Assembly: GCF_019857205.1 (NCBI RefSeq)
Contig: NZ_JAHWXO010000009.1
Coordinates: 62,001 to 126,000 of the forward strand
DNA from: Qipengyuania pacifica
GTDB taxonomy: Bacteria > Pseudomonadota > Alphaproteobacteria > Sphingomonadales > Sphingomonadaceae
Direction of reading: 5' to 3'
DNA: 64,000 nucleotides
The translations under genes were made by a program, and so were the position numbers. Below are positions 43,745-52,477 of this stretch, piece after piece (position 1 is the first letter of the stretch; every line of letters starts with the position of its first letter). The notes beneath the pieces are model-generated. The model was not told where the DNA came from. It saw nothing but the letters and a program-made list of their open reading frames with translations, and did no database searches.

Positions 43745-44656
43745 ATGTTAAAGGCGGCTCTTGTGGGATGCGTTGGCAGTACTGCGTTGGCGGCCGAAAT
43801 GATCGCTCGCTCGGCAGACTGGTCGCTCGAGTTGATTGTCACTCTCGAACTTGAGGCGGCTGGCAGACATTCGGATTTCGTTGATCTCAACGACATCGCC
43901 AGTACGGCAGGCGCAAGAATTTTCCGAACGATCAATTCGAACGGTGTCGATTGCCTCGATGCAATTGCGCAATCCGGTGCGGACTTCATCTTTGTAATTG
44001 GTTGGTCTCAAATTTGCCGTGAGGAATTTATGAACCTCAAGCCCGGCAAGATAATCGGATATCACCCCTCTCCTCTGCCACGTCTGCGCGGCCGCGCTGC
44101 ACTGCCGTGGACGATTCTCCTGAACGAACCGATTACCGCGGGTTCTCTCATGTGGCTCGGTGACGATGTCGATAATGGCGATTTGATTGACCAGCAGTTC
44201 TTCCACGTGGCGCCGAATGAGACTGCGGAATCGCTCTATGCCAGGCACCAAGCAGCGCTCGCGGTAATGCTAGAAAGGTCGTTGAAACTCCTTGCCGCAG
44301 GCACTGCGCCTCGTTTGCAGCAGGATGAGCAATACGCGACCTATGCAGCAAAACGGACACCGGCCGATGGCTTGATAGACTGGCGCGCTGCTGCAGCTGA
44401 CATCGAGCGATTGATACGTGCCGTCGGGAAGCCCTATCCTGGCGCATTTACATATGATCGGGGAGAGCGACTGACCGTGTGGCGCAGTACGGTTTTACAT
44501 GATGCTGGCCGTTTTCACGCAACCGTGGGCCAGATTGTCGATCAAACTGAAGAGCACTTTACGGTCATGACAGGCGACGGACTGCTCCGGGTTGAGGATT
44601 GGGAATCGGGGGCGAACAAAAGGCCGAGGCTGCATTCAATCCTGGGAAATTTGTGA
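43745..44656 (+). CDS. Formyltransferase-fold enzyme (sugar N-formyltransferase candidate)
   Basis: A 303-residue protein with an N-terminal formyl-transferase domain and a C-terminal FMT-C-like domain (about 200-300), as in ArnA and methionyl-tRNA formyltransferase. The catalytic segment is GYHPSPLPRLRGRAALPW with H107; the usual Asn two residues before this His is Gly. The downstream catalytic aspartate is in GDDVDNGDLIDQQ. It should use N10-formyl-tetrahydrofolate to formylate an amino sugar. It is followed, three bases after its stop, by a PIG-L deacetylase, which could expose the amine to be formylated. A tRNA role is unlikely given the setting. Confidence 0.83.
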   Translation: MLKAALVGCVGSTALAAEMIARSADWSLELIVTLELEAAGRHSDFVDLNDIASTAGARIFRTINSNGVDCLDAIAQSGADFIFVIGWSQICREEFMNLKPGKIIGYHPSPLPRLRGRAALPWTILLNEPITAGSLMWLGDDVDNGDLIDQQFFHVAPNETAESLYARHQAALAVMLERSLKLLAAGTAPRLQQDEQYATYAAKRTPADGLIDWRAAAADIERLIRAVGKPYPGAFTYDRGERLTVWRSTVLHDAGRFHATVGQIVDQTEEHFTVMTGDGLLRVEDWESGANKRPRLHSILGNL

Positions 44657-44658
44657 CA

Positions 44659-45348
44659 ATGACGCTTGCCGAGCGATTTGGCCGGGTGCTGGTAATCGCC
44701 CCCCATCCCGATGACGAGATTCTGGGGTGTGGAGGTACCCTCGCGCGGCTGGCAGATGAAGGTGGCGACGTTACTATCGCAGTGGCCACAACGGGCCGGT
44801 CACCGGCTTTTCCCGCACAGCAAGTTCAGCAAGTACATGCGGAGATGCGGCGAGCGCACGCCATTCTGGGGGTGATCGACACGCGGCTGCTCGATCTTCC
44901 GGCTGCCGAGATGGACACTCTCTCGGCGCGGGACTGCAACGCCCCGTTTGCCGAGTTGGTCGAAACCCTACAGCCCGATACCCTGTTGTTGCCATTCGTC
45001 GGAGACATTCACCTGGACCATCAATTGACCTTCTTGGCGGCGATGGTGGCCGCGCGGCCGCGGCATGCGAAGGCACCCAGCCAGATACTCTGTTACGAAA
45101 CGGTGAGTGAAACCAACTGGTACGCCGCGCCCATTACACCGGCGTTCGTTCCGAACGTATTTATCGACATCTCGGCAACGCTCGACCGAAAGCTGGATGC
45201 CTTTGCTGCGTTCAAAAGCCAGTGCCGCGCTTTTCCTGATGAGCGCAGCCCGGAGACATTGCGTGCCCTGGCAAAGGTGCGCGGCTCTACCGTCTACTTG
45301 CCGGCGGCGGAGGCTTTCATGCATGTGCGGTCAATCCTTCGAGCATGA
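44659..45348 (+). CDS. PIG-L family deacetylase
   Basis: A 229-residue zinc-dependent N-deacetylase of the GlcNAc-PI / MshB / BshB family. The metal motif is APHPDDEILGCGG (H16, D18, D19) and the second part is FVGDIHLDHQLT. It probably removes an N-acetyl group from an amino sugar, either on a nucleotide sugar or on the lipid-linked glycan. The start at 44659 lies two bases after the formyltransferase stop, giving tight coupling. Confidence 0.88.
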   Translation: MTLAERFGRVLVIAPHPDDEILGCGGTLARLADEGGDVTIAVATTGRSPAFPAQQVQQVHAEMRRAHAILGVIDTRLLDLPAAEMDTLSARDCNAPFAELVETLQPDTLLLPFVGDIHLDHQLTFLAAMVAARPRHAKAPSQILCYETVSETNWYAAPITPAFVPNVFIDISATLDRKLDAFAAFKSQCRAFPDERSPETLRALAKVRGSTVYLPAAEAFMHVRSILRA

Positions 45349-45511
45349 TGCACTGATGGGAGAATGTGTCACATCCCGGCGCTTTCCCTGCACATCCCGT
45401 CCAATTCATCCGCATGACCGCAGCCTCGGATAGATACCCGCCGCGAGAACGCGTGTATGGAGACATGCCAAGAGGGCCGCAGACTCGAAGTCCATTTCAG
45501 GTGACGAGACG

Positions 45512-47233
45512 ATGGCCCGCATATCCAAAATTTACTCGTTCAGCAGAACCAGAAGCATAATTGCCAGGAAGGTCTTGAGCCCTGCGGCTTTGTTGCTGCT
45601 GACGGCCTGTGGTTCCGGCGACAGCGCTCCGCCGACCCCGACACCGACTGCGTCACCAGCGCCCTCACCGACGCCGACGCCGAGCCCAACGCCTACGCCC
45701 ACTCCGGGCACCGGTGCCGGTTCCGCCTTCGCAAACCCGGACGACGGGGCCATTCCCGAGGCAAGTCGCCACCCCCTCGCCTTCCCGACCGCGATTGGAT
45801 TTGGAGCACAGGCTAGTGCCCGTGGCTCCAATGCGGTCGTTTACCGGATCAATAGCCTCGCCGACACAGCAGACCCCGACGATGGCCTTATCACATTGCG
45901 CGAATGCGCACTCGCTCTGGCGGTGTCCTCCCCATACGCAATTCCTGCAGGGCGCCCGCGTTACTGCGTGTTCGATGTAAGCGGGCAAATCGTGGTGAAT
46001 TCGGAAATGCGGATCACCGTGGATGGCATTTACATCGCCGGTCAGACATCGCCGAACGGTATCGAGGTCGTTCGCGGCAAGGGACTGGTCGACGCACCAC
46101 TATTCTATACGCGAAGCCAGACCAACGCGATCGTTCGCCATATCAGGTTCCGCTATGGCAATCACACCGATGCGCCGAGCAGCAATGGAGATTCCGTCCG
46201 CATCGGCAGCAGCAGCCGGCAGATACTCGACCATGTGACCGCCATGTTCGGCACGGATGAAAGTCTGGATGCGGTTTGCACCGATTGCACGGTGCAGTTT
46301 TCCATGGTCGGCCCGAACCTTTGCCGCGACGCTGGCCATGATCCAGGCAATTATCACTGCAAGACCTTCTTTATGAAGCCCGTCAACCGAGCCACGATCG
46401 CTTACAACCTTTCGCAGCACGGCGACGAGCGCGGCGCCAATATCGCGGCGGGTACGACGCCTGAAGCCACAGGCAACACCGGGCAGGTCGATTACATTGG
46501 CAACACGGTCTACAATTTCATCAGCGAGCCCGGCCTGATTTCAAACCAGTTCGGGAGCGTCTACCTCAACTGGATCAACAACACCCACATGGAGGGTGTC
46601 CTTTCACAGGACCGCCCGGAATCGTTCTTTCCAGCCATCTTCAACCGAGCGACGATCGCATCGTTCGGCTTCTCGATCTATCGATCGGGTAACGAGGCAC
46701 GACGCGGGTTCGGCGCCTATCCCGGAACGACGATCAATTCGGGCATGTTTGTCGATGCCATGACCTACGCGCCCGGCATCAGCCAGAATTACCTTCGCCC
46801 CTGGATGCTGACCGATGCCCGAACGTCGCAGCGTACGGTGTTGGATCAGGCGGGGGCGATACTCTGCCGAGGGGGCGGTTGCCGGGACAATGTCGATGCG
46901 CTGTACATCGAAGATCTTCAGACGTGCGATCGTGCACCCTACCTTTTTCAGGGTGGCTTCACGAGCGGAGACCCTGCAGATTACGGCGGCTTCGCTCGCA
47001 TCACGGCCGGATACGATCCACTGCCGGACGGGGACAATGACGGCATGCCCGATGAATGGGAAGCCCGTTACGCAAACACAGATGCGAACCGTCCAGATGC
47101 AAACGAGGATGCGGACGGCGACGGCTATCCCAACATCGAGGAATATCTGAACATGCTGGCAAAGGACGACGTCCGTTACGAAAACCTGTTCAACAGTTCC
47201 CGGCAACTGCCAGCACCGAACTGCGGTCGGTGA
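45512..47233 (+). CDS. Lipoprotein with parallel beta-helix (polysaccharide-lyase-like) and calcium-binding repeats
   Basis: A 573-residue exported protein. The signal peptide ends in LLTAC, giving a lipidated C33, and a Pro-Thr linker (about 40-65) holds the domain off the membrane. The right-handed beta-helix (about 75-480) resembles pectate-lyase-like enzymes (VRHIRFRYGNH, LDHVTAMFGTDES). The C-terminus has two calcium loops of the thrombospondin type-3/dockerin kind (DGDNDGMPDEWE and DANEDADGDGYPNIEEYL). It probably cuts or binds the exopolysaccharide. A second protein with the same layout lies at 50844-52229 on the opposite strand. Confidence 0.82.
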   Translation: MARISKIYSFSRTRSIIARKVLSPAALLLLTACGSGDSAPPTPTPTASPAPSPTPTPSPTPTPTPGTGAGSAFANPDDGAIPEASRHPLAFPTAIGFGAQASARGSNAVVYRINSLADTADPDDGLITLRECALALAVSSPYAIPAGRPRYCVFDVSGQIVVNSEMRITVDGIYIAGQTSPNGIEVVRGKGLVDAPLFYTRSQTNAIVRHIRFRYGNHTDAPSSNGDSVRIGSSSRQILDHVTAMFGTDESLDAVCTDCTVQFSMVGPNLCRDAGHDPGNYHCKTFFMKPVNRATIAYNLSQHGDERGANIAAGTTPEATGNTGQVDYIGNTVYNFISEPGLISNQFGSVYLNWINNTHMEGVLSQDRPESFFPAIFNRATIASFGFSIYRSGNEARRGFGAYPGTTINSGMFVDAMTYAPGISQNYLRPWMLTDARTSQRTVLDQAGAILCRGGGCRDNVDALYIEDLQTCDRAPYLFQGGFTSGDPADYGGFARITAGYDPLPDGDNDGMPDEWEARYANTDANRPDANEDADGDGYPNIEEYLNMLAKDDVRYENLFNSSRQLPAPNCGR

Positions 47234-47469
47234 TTGGGCGGAAAGCTATGTCCGTCGTGGGCACAAGGCGCGATCCACATTGGCAAGCCGCGGCAAATCA
47301 GGTGGAGGGTATACCTAAGAGAATTTGAGTTTCCGGCCGCCAGCGCCGACTGTCCCGCTTTCAGATGCTGCGCCCTTTCGATGCCGATCGGCCCTGTCAC
47401 GCCGTGTTTCGTGACCCTGCCTTTTCCCTGTCGGCCAATGCGCAACCGGTGAGGAGCGAGCTTAGCGAT

Positions 47470-48663
47470 ATGGCTACCCGGCGAAGAACGACCATCTGCC
47501 TCGCATTTGCCGGTGATCGGTTGGGAGGCAGTCATATTTCCCTCCGCGGCCTCCTCGATGCGCTCTCCGAGCACCTCTATCGTATCATCGTCATCGTCGA
47601 AGTTCCCGATGGCCGGATTGCGCAGTATTTCAGCCATTTCGAGCAGGTCATCGATCCCTGCGCTCTGGAGGAGCCATTTACGGTCGGCAGCAGGTTCGGC
47701 CTAGGAAGTACTCTCCGCACCGTACCTCGCATCGCGGGCCGCGCTCGCCTGCTGAAAGAATTGCAGGCCGATATAGTCCATACGAACGATGGTCGAAGTC
47801 ATGCGAGCTGGGCGCTGGCAGCAAAGTTGGCGGGAGCGAAAGTCCTGTGGCACCACCGGGGCGACCCGGATGCCCGCGGAACGGGTTTCGTCGCCCCTGT
47901 TCTTGCCGACCAGATCGTCGCGGTTTCGGAATATTCGCTTCCTCCGCGGCGCTGGGGCAAGTTGAAAACGGCACGCGTGATCCACAGCCCGTTCGACGTC
48001 AATCTGAACATCGACCGCGCGGCCATGCGCAAGCGTCTGGTCGCCGAACTGGGCTGCCCGGATGATACGATCATCTGCTGCTACTGCGGCCAATATATCA
48101 TCCGCAAGCGCCCCATAAAGTTCATCGACGCCATAGAGGAGCTGGCAAAGATTGCCGATCGGCCGGTCATGGGGGTCATGTTCGGCGAGCCGGAGGACGC
48201 AGAACTTTTCGCGGAGATGCAGGATCGGCTGGCGTCGAGCCACGCTGGGTCATTGGTCAGACTGATGGGCTATCGAGAACCGGGGCATGACTGGATTGCG
48301 GCTTGCGACGCGCTGCTTGTGACAGCGTTGAACGAACCTCTTGGACGCACCCTGGTAGAAGCCATGCTGGTCGGCACACCCGTTGTGGCCACGCAATCGG
48401 GGGGCAATGCGGAAGCCCTGACCCCTGATTGCGGCATTATCGTTCGACCTGACGATCCCCATGCGATGGCAACGGCCGTCCTGGATTTGCTTGGCTCTCC
48501 GGAGCTCTGCACCGACCTTGTTCGCCGTGCCCAAGCGATGGCGAAGAAGCGGTTCTCGCGAGAAAGGCACGTCGAGCAGATGACGCTGATCTACCGAGAA
48601 CTGGCTAAGGAAGCGCAGCCTGCCGTGAACATAACAGACAGGAGTAGCCTCTCGTCTCAATAG
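47470..48663 (+). CDS. GT4-family glycosyltransferase
   Basis: From the ATG at 47470 the product is 397 residues; an upstream ATG at 47365 would add 35 poorly conserved residues. The GT-B fold shows FAGDRLGGSHISLRGLLDAL at the N-terminus and the donor motif ALNEPLGRTLVEAMLVGTPVVATQSGGNAEAL at the C-terminus. HTNDGRSHASWALAAKLAGAKVLWHHRGD is the typical acceptor region. It adds one sugar to the repeat unit; donor unknown. The methyltransferase gene follows 45 bp downstream. Confidence 0.88.
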   Translation: MATRRRTTICLAFAGDRLGGSHISLRGLLDALSEHLYRIIVIVEVPDGRIAQYFSHFEQVIDPCALEEPFTVGSRFGLGSTLRTVPRIAGRARLLKELQADIVHTNDGRSHASWALAAKLAGAKVLWHHRGDPDARGTGFVAPVLADQIVAVSEYSLPPRRWGKLKTARVIHSPFDVNLNIDRAAMRKRLVAELGCPDDTIICCYCGQYIIRKRPIKFIDAIEELAKIADRPVMGVMFGEPEDAELFAEMQDRLASSHAGSLVRLMGYREPGHDWIAACDALLVTALNEPLGRTLVEAMLVGTPVVATQSGGNAEALTPDCGIIVRPDDPHAMATAVLDLLGSPELCTDLVRRAQAMAKKRFSRERHVEQMTLIYRELAKEAQPAVNITDRSSLSSQ

Positions 48664-48708
48664 CGGGCGCGCTTCGCGCACTACCCCGCTTTAGAGCGCA
48701 TTCTCATC

Positions 48709-49659
48709 ATGCTTGCTTCAATCGAAGATCTCGACGGTGCACTCCGATGTCCCCTGACTGGAAAAGCCCTTAAATTCGAAAACGGGCGTGTGAGCATGCG
48801 GACCGCGGCCGACGCAAGCGAGCCTTGCGACTTTCCAGTAGCCCGTGAAAAACCCGTGCTCATCGATTTTGCGAATTCGGTAATCCGCCGCGAAGATCTT
48901 GAAACAACGAATGCAGAAAGCGCGATCGCGCGGCCACGATATTCCTTCGCCACGAAACTGATCAAATCCCTGCTGTCGCCCGAAAAGAAATCGACGCGCA
49001 GAAATGTCTGTCGCCTGATTTCCGAACTCAAGCGCCGGTCCGATTGTCCCAGGGTTCTCGTGATCGGTGGCGGAAGCGAGGGACAGGGAATGAAGGCGCT
49101 ATATGCCGATCCCGATGTGAAAATTTTTGCGTTCGACATTTATTCGACGCCGCAGGTGCAGTTCGTCGCCGATGCGCACGATATTCCGATCATCGATGGC
49201 TACTTCGATGGGGTCGTGGTGCAGGCTGTGCTCGAACACGTCCTGGAGCCGCAGCGAGTGGCCGACGAAATCCGGCGCGTACTGAAGCCCGGAGGGCTGG
49301 TTTATGCCGAGACCCCCTTCATGCAGCAGGTCCACGAAGGGGCTTACGACTTCACGAGATTTACCGAGAGCGGCCACCGCTATCTGTTCCGCCGATTTGC
49401 CCTGATCGATTCAGGATCTTCCGGTGGGCCGGGAAGACAGTTGATGTGGGCAGTCGATTATTTCGTGCGCAGCGTCTTTCGCTCACGCTCTGCCGGCAAG
49501 ATCGCCAAGCTGGCGTTTTTCTGGGCAGTCTATTTCGACGCGATCATCCCTGCCGACTATGCCATCGACGGTGCCAGCGGAGTTTATTTCCTGGGCACGA
49601 AATCGGACGAGGCTGTCGGTCCGGATGCGATCATCGCGCATTATGGTGGTGCGCAATAG
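48709..49659 (+). CDS. SAM-dependent methyltransferase with Trm112-like N-terminus
   Basis: A 316-residue protein. Residues 1-55 resemble a Trm112/zinc-ribbon-like segment with only two of the cysteines (RCPLTGKAL, EPCDFPV). The class I methyltransferase domain has VLVIGGGSEGQGMKALY, VQAVLEHVLEPQRVADEIRRVLKPGGLVYAETPFMQQVHEGAYDFTRF. This motif set is frequent in polysaccharide loci, where such enzymes O-methylate a sugar; the acceptor is not known. Its 3' end overlaps the convergent GT4 gene by 29 bases. Confidence 0.85.
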   Translation: MLASIEDLDGALRCPLTGKALKFENGRVSMRTAADASEPCDFPVAREKPVLIDFANSVIRREDLETTNAESAIARPRYSFATKLIKSLLSPEKKSTRRNVCRLISELKRRSDCPRVLVIGGGSEGQGMKALYADPDVKIFAFDIYSTPQVQFVADAHDIPIIDGYFDGVVVQAVLEHVLEPQRVADEIRRVLKPGGLVYAETPFMQQVHEGAYDFTRFTESGHRYLFRRFALIDSGSSGGPGRQLMWAVDYFVRSVFRSRSAGKIAKLAFFWAVYFDAIIPADYAIDGASGVYFLGTKSDEAVGPDAIIAHYGGAQ

Positions 49660-50815
49660 CGGCCTCACCCGAGTGATCATCGTACAGCGCCATATCCAGG
49701 CACGATGCATGTAGTTCCTCATAAGCAGCGCCGATCTTTTCGAGCGCGTAATCTCTCACCACGCGCTCTCGCCCTGCCCGACCCATGGCCGCACGTTCCG
49801 CAGCGGGGCGTGCGGCAAACGCCAGTATGGCCTGGGCCAGCGCCGCCGTGTCATTGGGCGGCACGACGATGCCCTGCCCCCCCACGATCCGCGCGCTGTC
49901 CCCGACATCGGTGGCAACCACCGGCACGCCGCAGGCGAGTGCTTCGCCGATGACATTCGGAAATGCCTCGCCCCAAGCAGACGGTACGGCGAGAAGGTCC
50001 ATCCCCGGAAGCCAATCGGCCACGTCGAGGCGCGCGCCGCAAACGGTTATCCGATCGGACGGAATATTGGCCTCGATCGCCTGTTGAAGATCGCGAGGCG
50101 GATCGGCCAGTCCGTGACCGACCATGACGAGATGCACATCGCATCCCGTGCTTCGCACCCGGCCGATCGCGCGCACCAGACGCGCGTGATCTTTCATCGG
50201 ATGCAGCCTTGCAACACATGCGACCCGCAAAACACCCGGAGCGAACCCGAATGCTGCCCGGGCCGCATCGCGCGCAGACAGATTTGGCGCGAAGCGGGCC
50301 GTATCGAAGCCGTTGCCAATCACGACGGATCGACCGGAAGAATAGCCGACAGCCTGATGCTGAGAGCGGGACACATGTGCGTTGTACACGATCGCTTCGG
50401 GCCCTGCCGAGATAATTGCGCCCAGCCTTAAGATTGCCCTCGTCTTGAAGGATTCCTTCGCAAGATCCGGAATGGAATGCCTGACGTTCCAGACCAGAGG
50501 CACTCTACGCCCGAGCCCGAAACGCGCATAACTCGCGACGAGATTTCCGTGATACATCCAGCCATGGATCAGGTCGGGGCGAATTCGATCGACCAGTCGC
50601 CGCACGCGGAGCATTGCTTTTGGACCCGCCATGCCGCGCCGCATTCCGAGCGAATGCACCGGGACACCCCGCGCGGTAATACGTTCGGCAATCGGCCCGG
50701 GCGGAAGGAGGGAGAGGACTTCAGCCTGGTCCGCCCCGCCCTGTTCTATCAACTTGGCAAGCATGTTCTCCGCCCCGCCGACATTGAGCCCGGTGATGAC
50801 GTGCAGAACTTTCAT
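49631..50815 (-). CDS. GT4-family glycosyltransferase
   Basis: From the ATG at 50815 (a TTG at 50824 would add three residues) the product is 394 residues. The N-terminus KVLHVITGLNVGGAENMLAKL is the classic GT4 glycine loop. The donor domain has RLHPMKDHARLVRAI, LLAVPSAWGEAFPNVIGEALACGVPVVATDVGDSARIVG (EX7E region). It overlaps the 3' end of the methyltransferase gene by 29 bases on the opposite strand. The beta-helix lipoprotein gene lies 28 bp upstream on the same strand. Confidence 0.88.
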   Translation of the reverse strand: MKVLHVITGLNVGGAENMLAKLIEQGGADQAEVLSLLPPGPIAERITARGVPVHSLGMRRGMAGPKAMLRVRRLVDRIRPDLIHGWMYHGNLVASYARFGLGRRVPLVWNVRHSIPDLAKESFKTRAILRLGAIISAGPEAIVYNAHVSRSQHQAVGYSSGRSVVIGNGFDTARFAPNLSARDAARAAFGFAPGVLRVACVARLHPMKDHARLVRAIGRVRSTGCDVHLVMVGHGLADPPRDLQQAIEANIPSDRITVCGARLDVADWLPGMDLLAVPSAWGEAFPNVIGEALACGVPVVATDVGDSARIVGGQGIVVPPNDTAALAQAILAFAARPAAERAAMGRAGRERVVRDYALEKIGAAYEELHASCLDMALYDDHSGEAAIAHHHNAR

Positions 50816-50843
50816 GGTTGCCAATTTCGCATTCGGACGAGCA

Positions 50844-52229
50844 TCAGGAGGTGCTCGATGACCGGACGCCGCCCGTCAGCTGCTGATGGCGTTCCTCGAG
50901 CCATTCCTCGATATTCGCCAGGCCATTCCCGTTCGCATCTTTCCAGGCATCGGGCAGGTCCGGATTTGAACCGTGAGCGTCTTCCCAGTCATCCGGCATA
51001 CCATCCCTGTCCGTATCGGCAGGCGCGCGAGACGCCGGGATTGCCGGTATCGTTCCCGGTGAATGGACGATCGCCCCCTCGCGCCGCTCCACCTCGCCGA
51101 CGACCTGCCGGTCGAGCGCGTCGCGCGGGAATGCGCCGGCCATAGCCAGAACGCGGGCATAGGCGGCTTGCGGCGAAGCAGGGGCGACGGTCAATGGACA
51201 GTCCGGCCGGTCCAGCGTGATCTCCGCCAGATCGTGATCCTTCAGCAGGAATTTCCCGATGAAGTCGTTGTCGGCAACGAACACGCGCGCGGGCCCGGTG
51301 CTGGCGATCCTTTGTCGCACGATGCCGATCGCGTTGGATTTCGTGTCGGGGCCGGCGATGAAGGTGTTTCCGACAATCGCCACGGGCGTGCCGCCATAGG
51401 ATTCCCAGACCTCGGCGAATTCAGACTGGGCGTTGTAGAACACGTTGTTGACGACCTCGACGCAGGAGAGCGGCGGGAAGTTGATGTCGGGATTGCGATC
51501 GCCATTATGGGCGCACAAATTGCCCAGGAAGCTGAAATGCTGTGGCCTTTCCGGATCGGAAGCGAGCAAGGCGCATTTGTCGTGCTTGGGAATGCCCCAG
51601 GAAAACAGCGAATTGCTTATGGTAATGAAGTTGTTGTTACCAAATCCGTTCACCAGTTCATCACGCGCCCATGATGCGCTGACATGATCGATGATCACGT
51701 GGGAGCTATTCTCAATGGTTATGCCATCTTCGCTTCCGCGCTCATCGCCGACCCGGTCGTTGCGAATGCGCAGATGGCGCACGATCACATCATTCGTGTT
51801 CTTGATCACAAGGGGCGTGCGCCCAACGCTGCCGCCGCCATGCGCCAGGGTAATGCCTTCGCCCGGCGCGCTCTCGCCAGCGATGGTTATGAAGGGATGG
51901 CGGATGCGAGGCGGAGCGCCGGTGAAACGGATCAGGCCCGAGACGCGAAAGACGCAGACCCTCGGCCCCAGAGTTTCGATGCAATCGCGCAGGCTGCCCG
52001 GCCCGGAATCGGCCAGTGTCGTCACCCGAATGATCCGCCCGCCGCGGCCGCCCTTGCTCCGTGCGCCATAGCCTTCGGCGCCCGGGAAGGCGGGGACGTC
52101 GGGCTTTTGCCAGACCTCCTGTTCCGCGTCCGGCTGAGTGCCGCTTTCGGCGGAATCCGCGCAGGAGGCCAGGCTCGCCGCGAAGGCCAGCCCCGACAGT
52201 TTCGCACAGAGTGTCCATCCCGGTCGCAT
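50844..52229 (-). CDS. Second beta-helix lipoprotein with calcium-binding repeats
   Basis: From the ATG at 52229 the product is 461 residues; longer frames from 52382 lack a signal at their start. The signal peptide ends in ASLASC, giving a lipidated C23. The beta-helix region begins VPAFPGAEGYGARSKGGRGG, the exact opening pattern of pectate-lyase-like proteins, and continues with DVIVRHLRIRNDR and VIIDHVSASWARDELV. The C-terminus has calcium loops DTDRDGMPDDWEDAHG and DANGNGLANIEEWL. It shares its layout with 45512-47233 and is probably a periplasmic or outer-membrane enzyme acting on the exopolysaccharide; lyase chemistry is inferred. Confidence 0.84.
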   Translation of the reverse strand: MRPGWTLCAKLSGLAFAASLASCADSAESGTQPDAEQEVWQKPDVPAFPGAEGYGARSKGGRGGRIIRVTTLADSGPGSLRDCIETLGPRVCVFRVSGLIRFTGAPPRIRHPFITIAGESAPGEGITLAHGGGSVGRTPLVIKNTNDVIVRHLRIRNDRVGDERGSEDGITIENSSHVIIDHVSASWARDELVNGFGNNNFITISNSLFSWGIPKHDKCALLASDPERPQHFSFLGNLCAHNGDRNPDINFPPLSCVEVVNNVFYNAQSEFAEVWESYGGTPVAIVGNTFIAGPDTKSNAIGIVRQRIASTGPARVFVADNDFIGKFLLKDHDLAEITLDRPDCPLTVAPASPQAAYARVLAMAGAFPRDALDRQVVGEVERREGAIVHSPGTIPAIPASRAPADTDRDGMPDDWEDAHGSNPDLPDAWKDANGNGLANIEEWLEERHQQLTGGVRSSSTS

Positions 52230-52477
52230 GATGATTACTGAGCCTGAGACCTCGCCCGCAAAAGTGGTTAGCCGAGGGCAGACGCTGCAGTCCGCCGGGG
52301 CGAGTGTCCATCGCTCACCCGGATAGCGCGTCGGCGAAGTTTCGCTGCCGCCGAGGGGCACTCCCCCATAGGGCGTAGGCATCGACCCAAAATTGCCGGT
52401 CCGAGGCGCTAGAGAGCCGCGGCGATAGCCAAACCCGTCTTTGGCTGCGGAAAAGCGATACAGTACATTTCGGTGTG

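Noticed and set aside
43745-44656. Calling this gene methionyl-tRNA formyltransferase (fmt)
   Set aside because: The catalytic Asn is replaced, it is paired with a deacetylase in a polysaccharide locus, and no def gene is adjacent.
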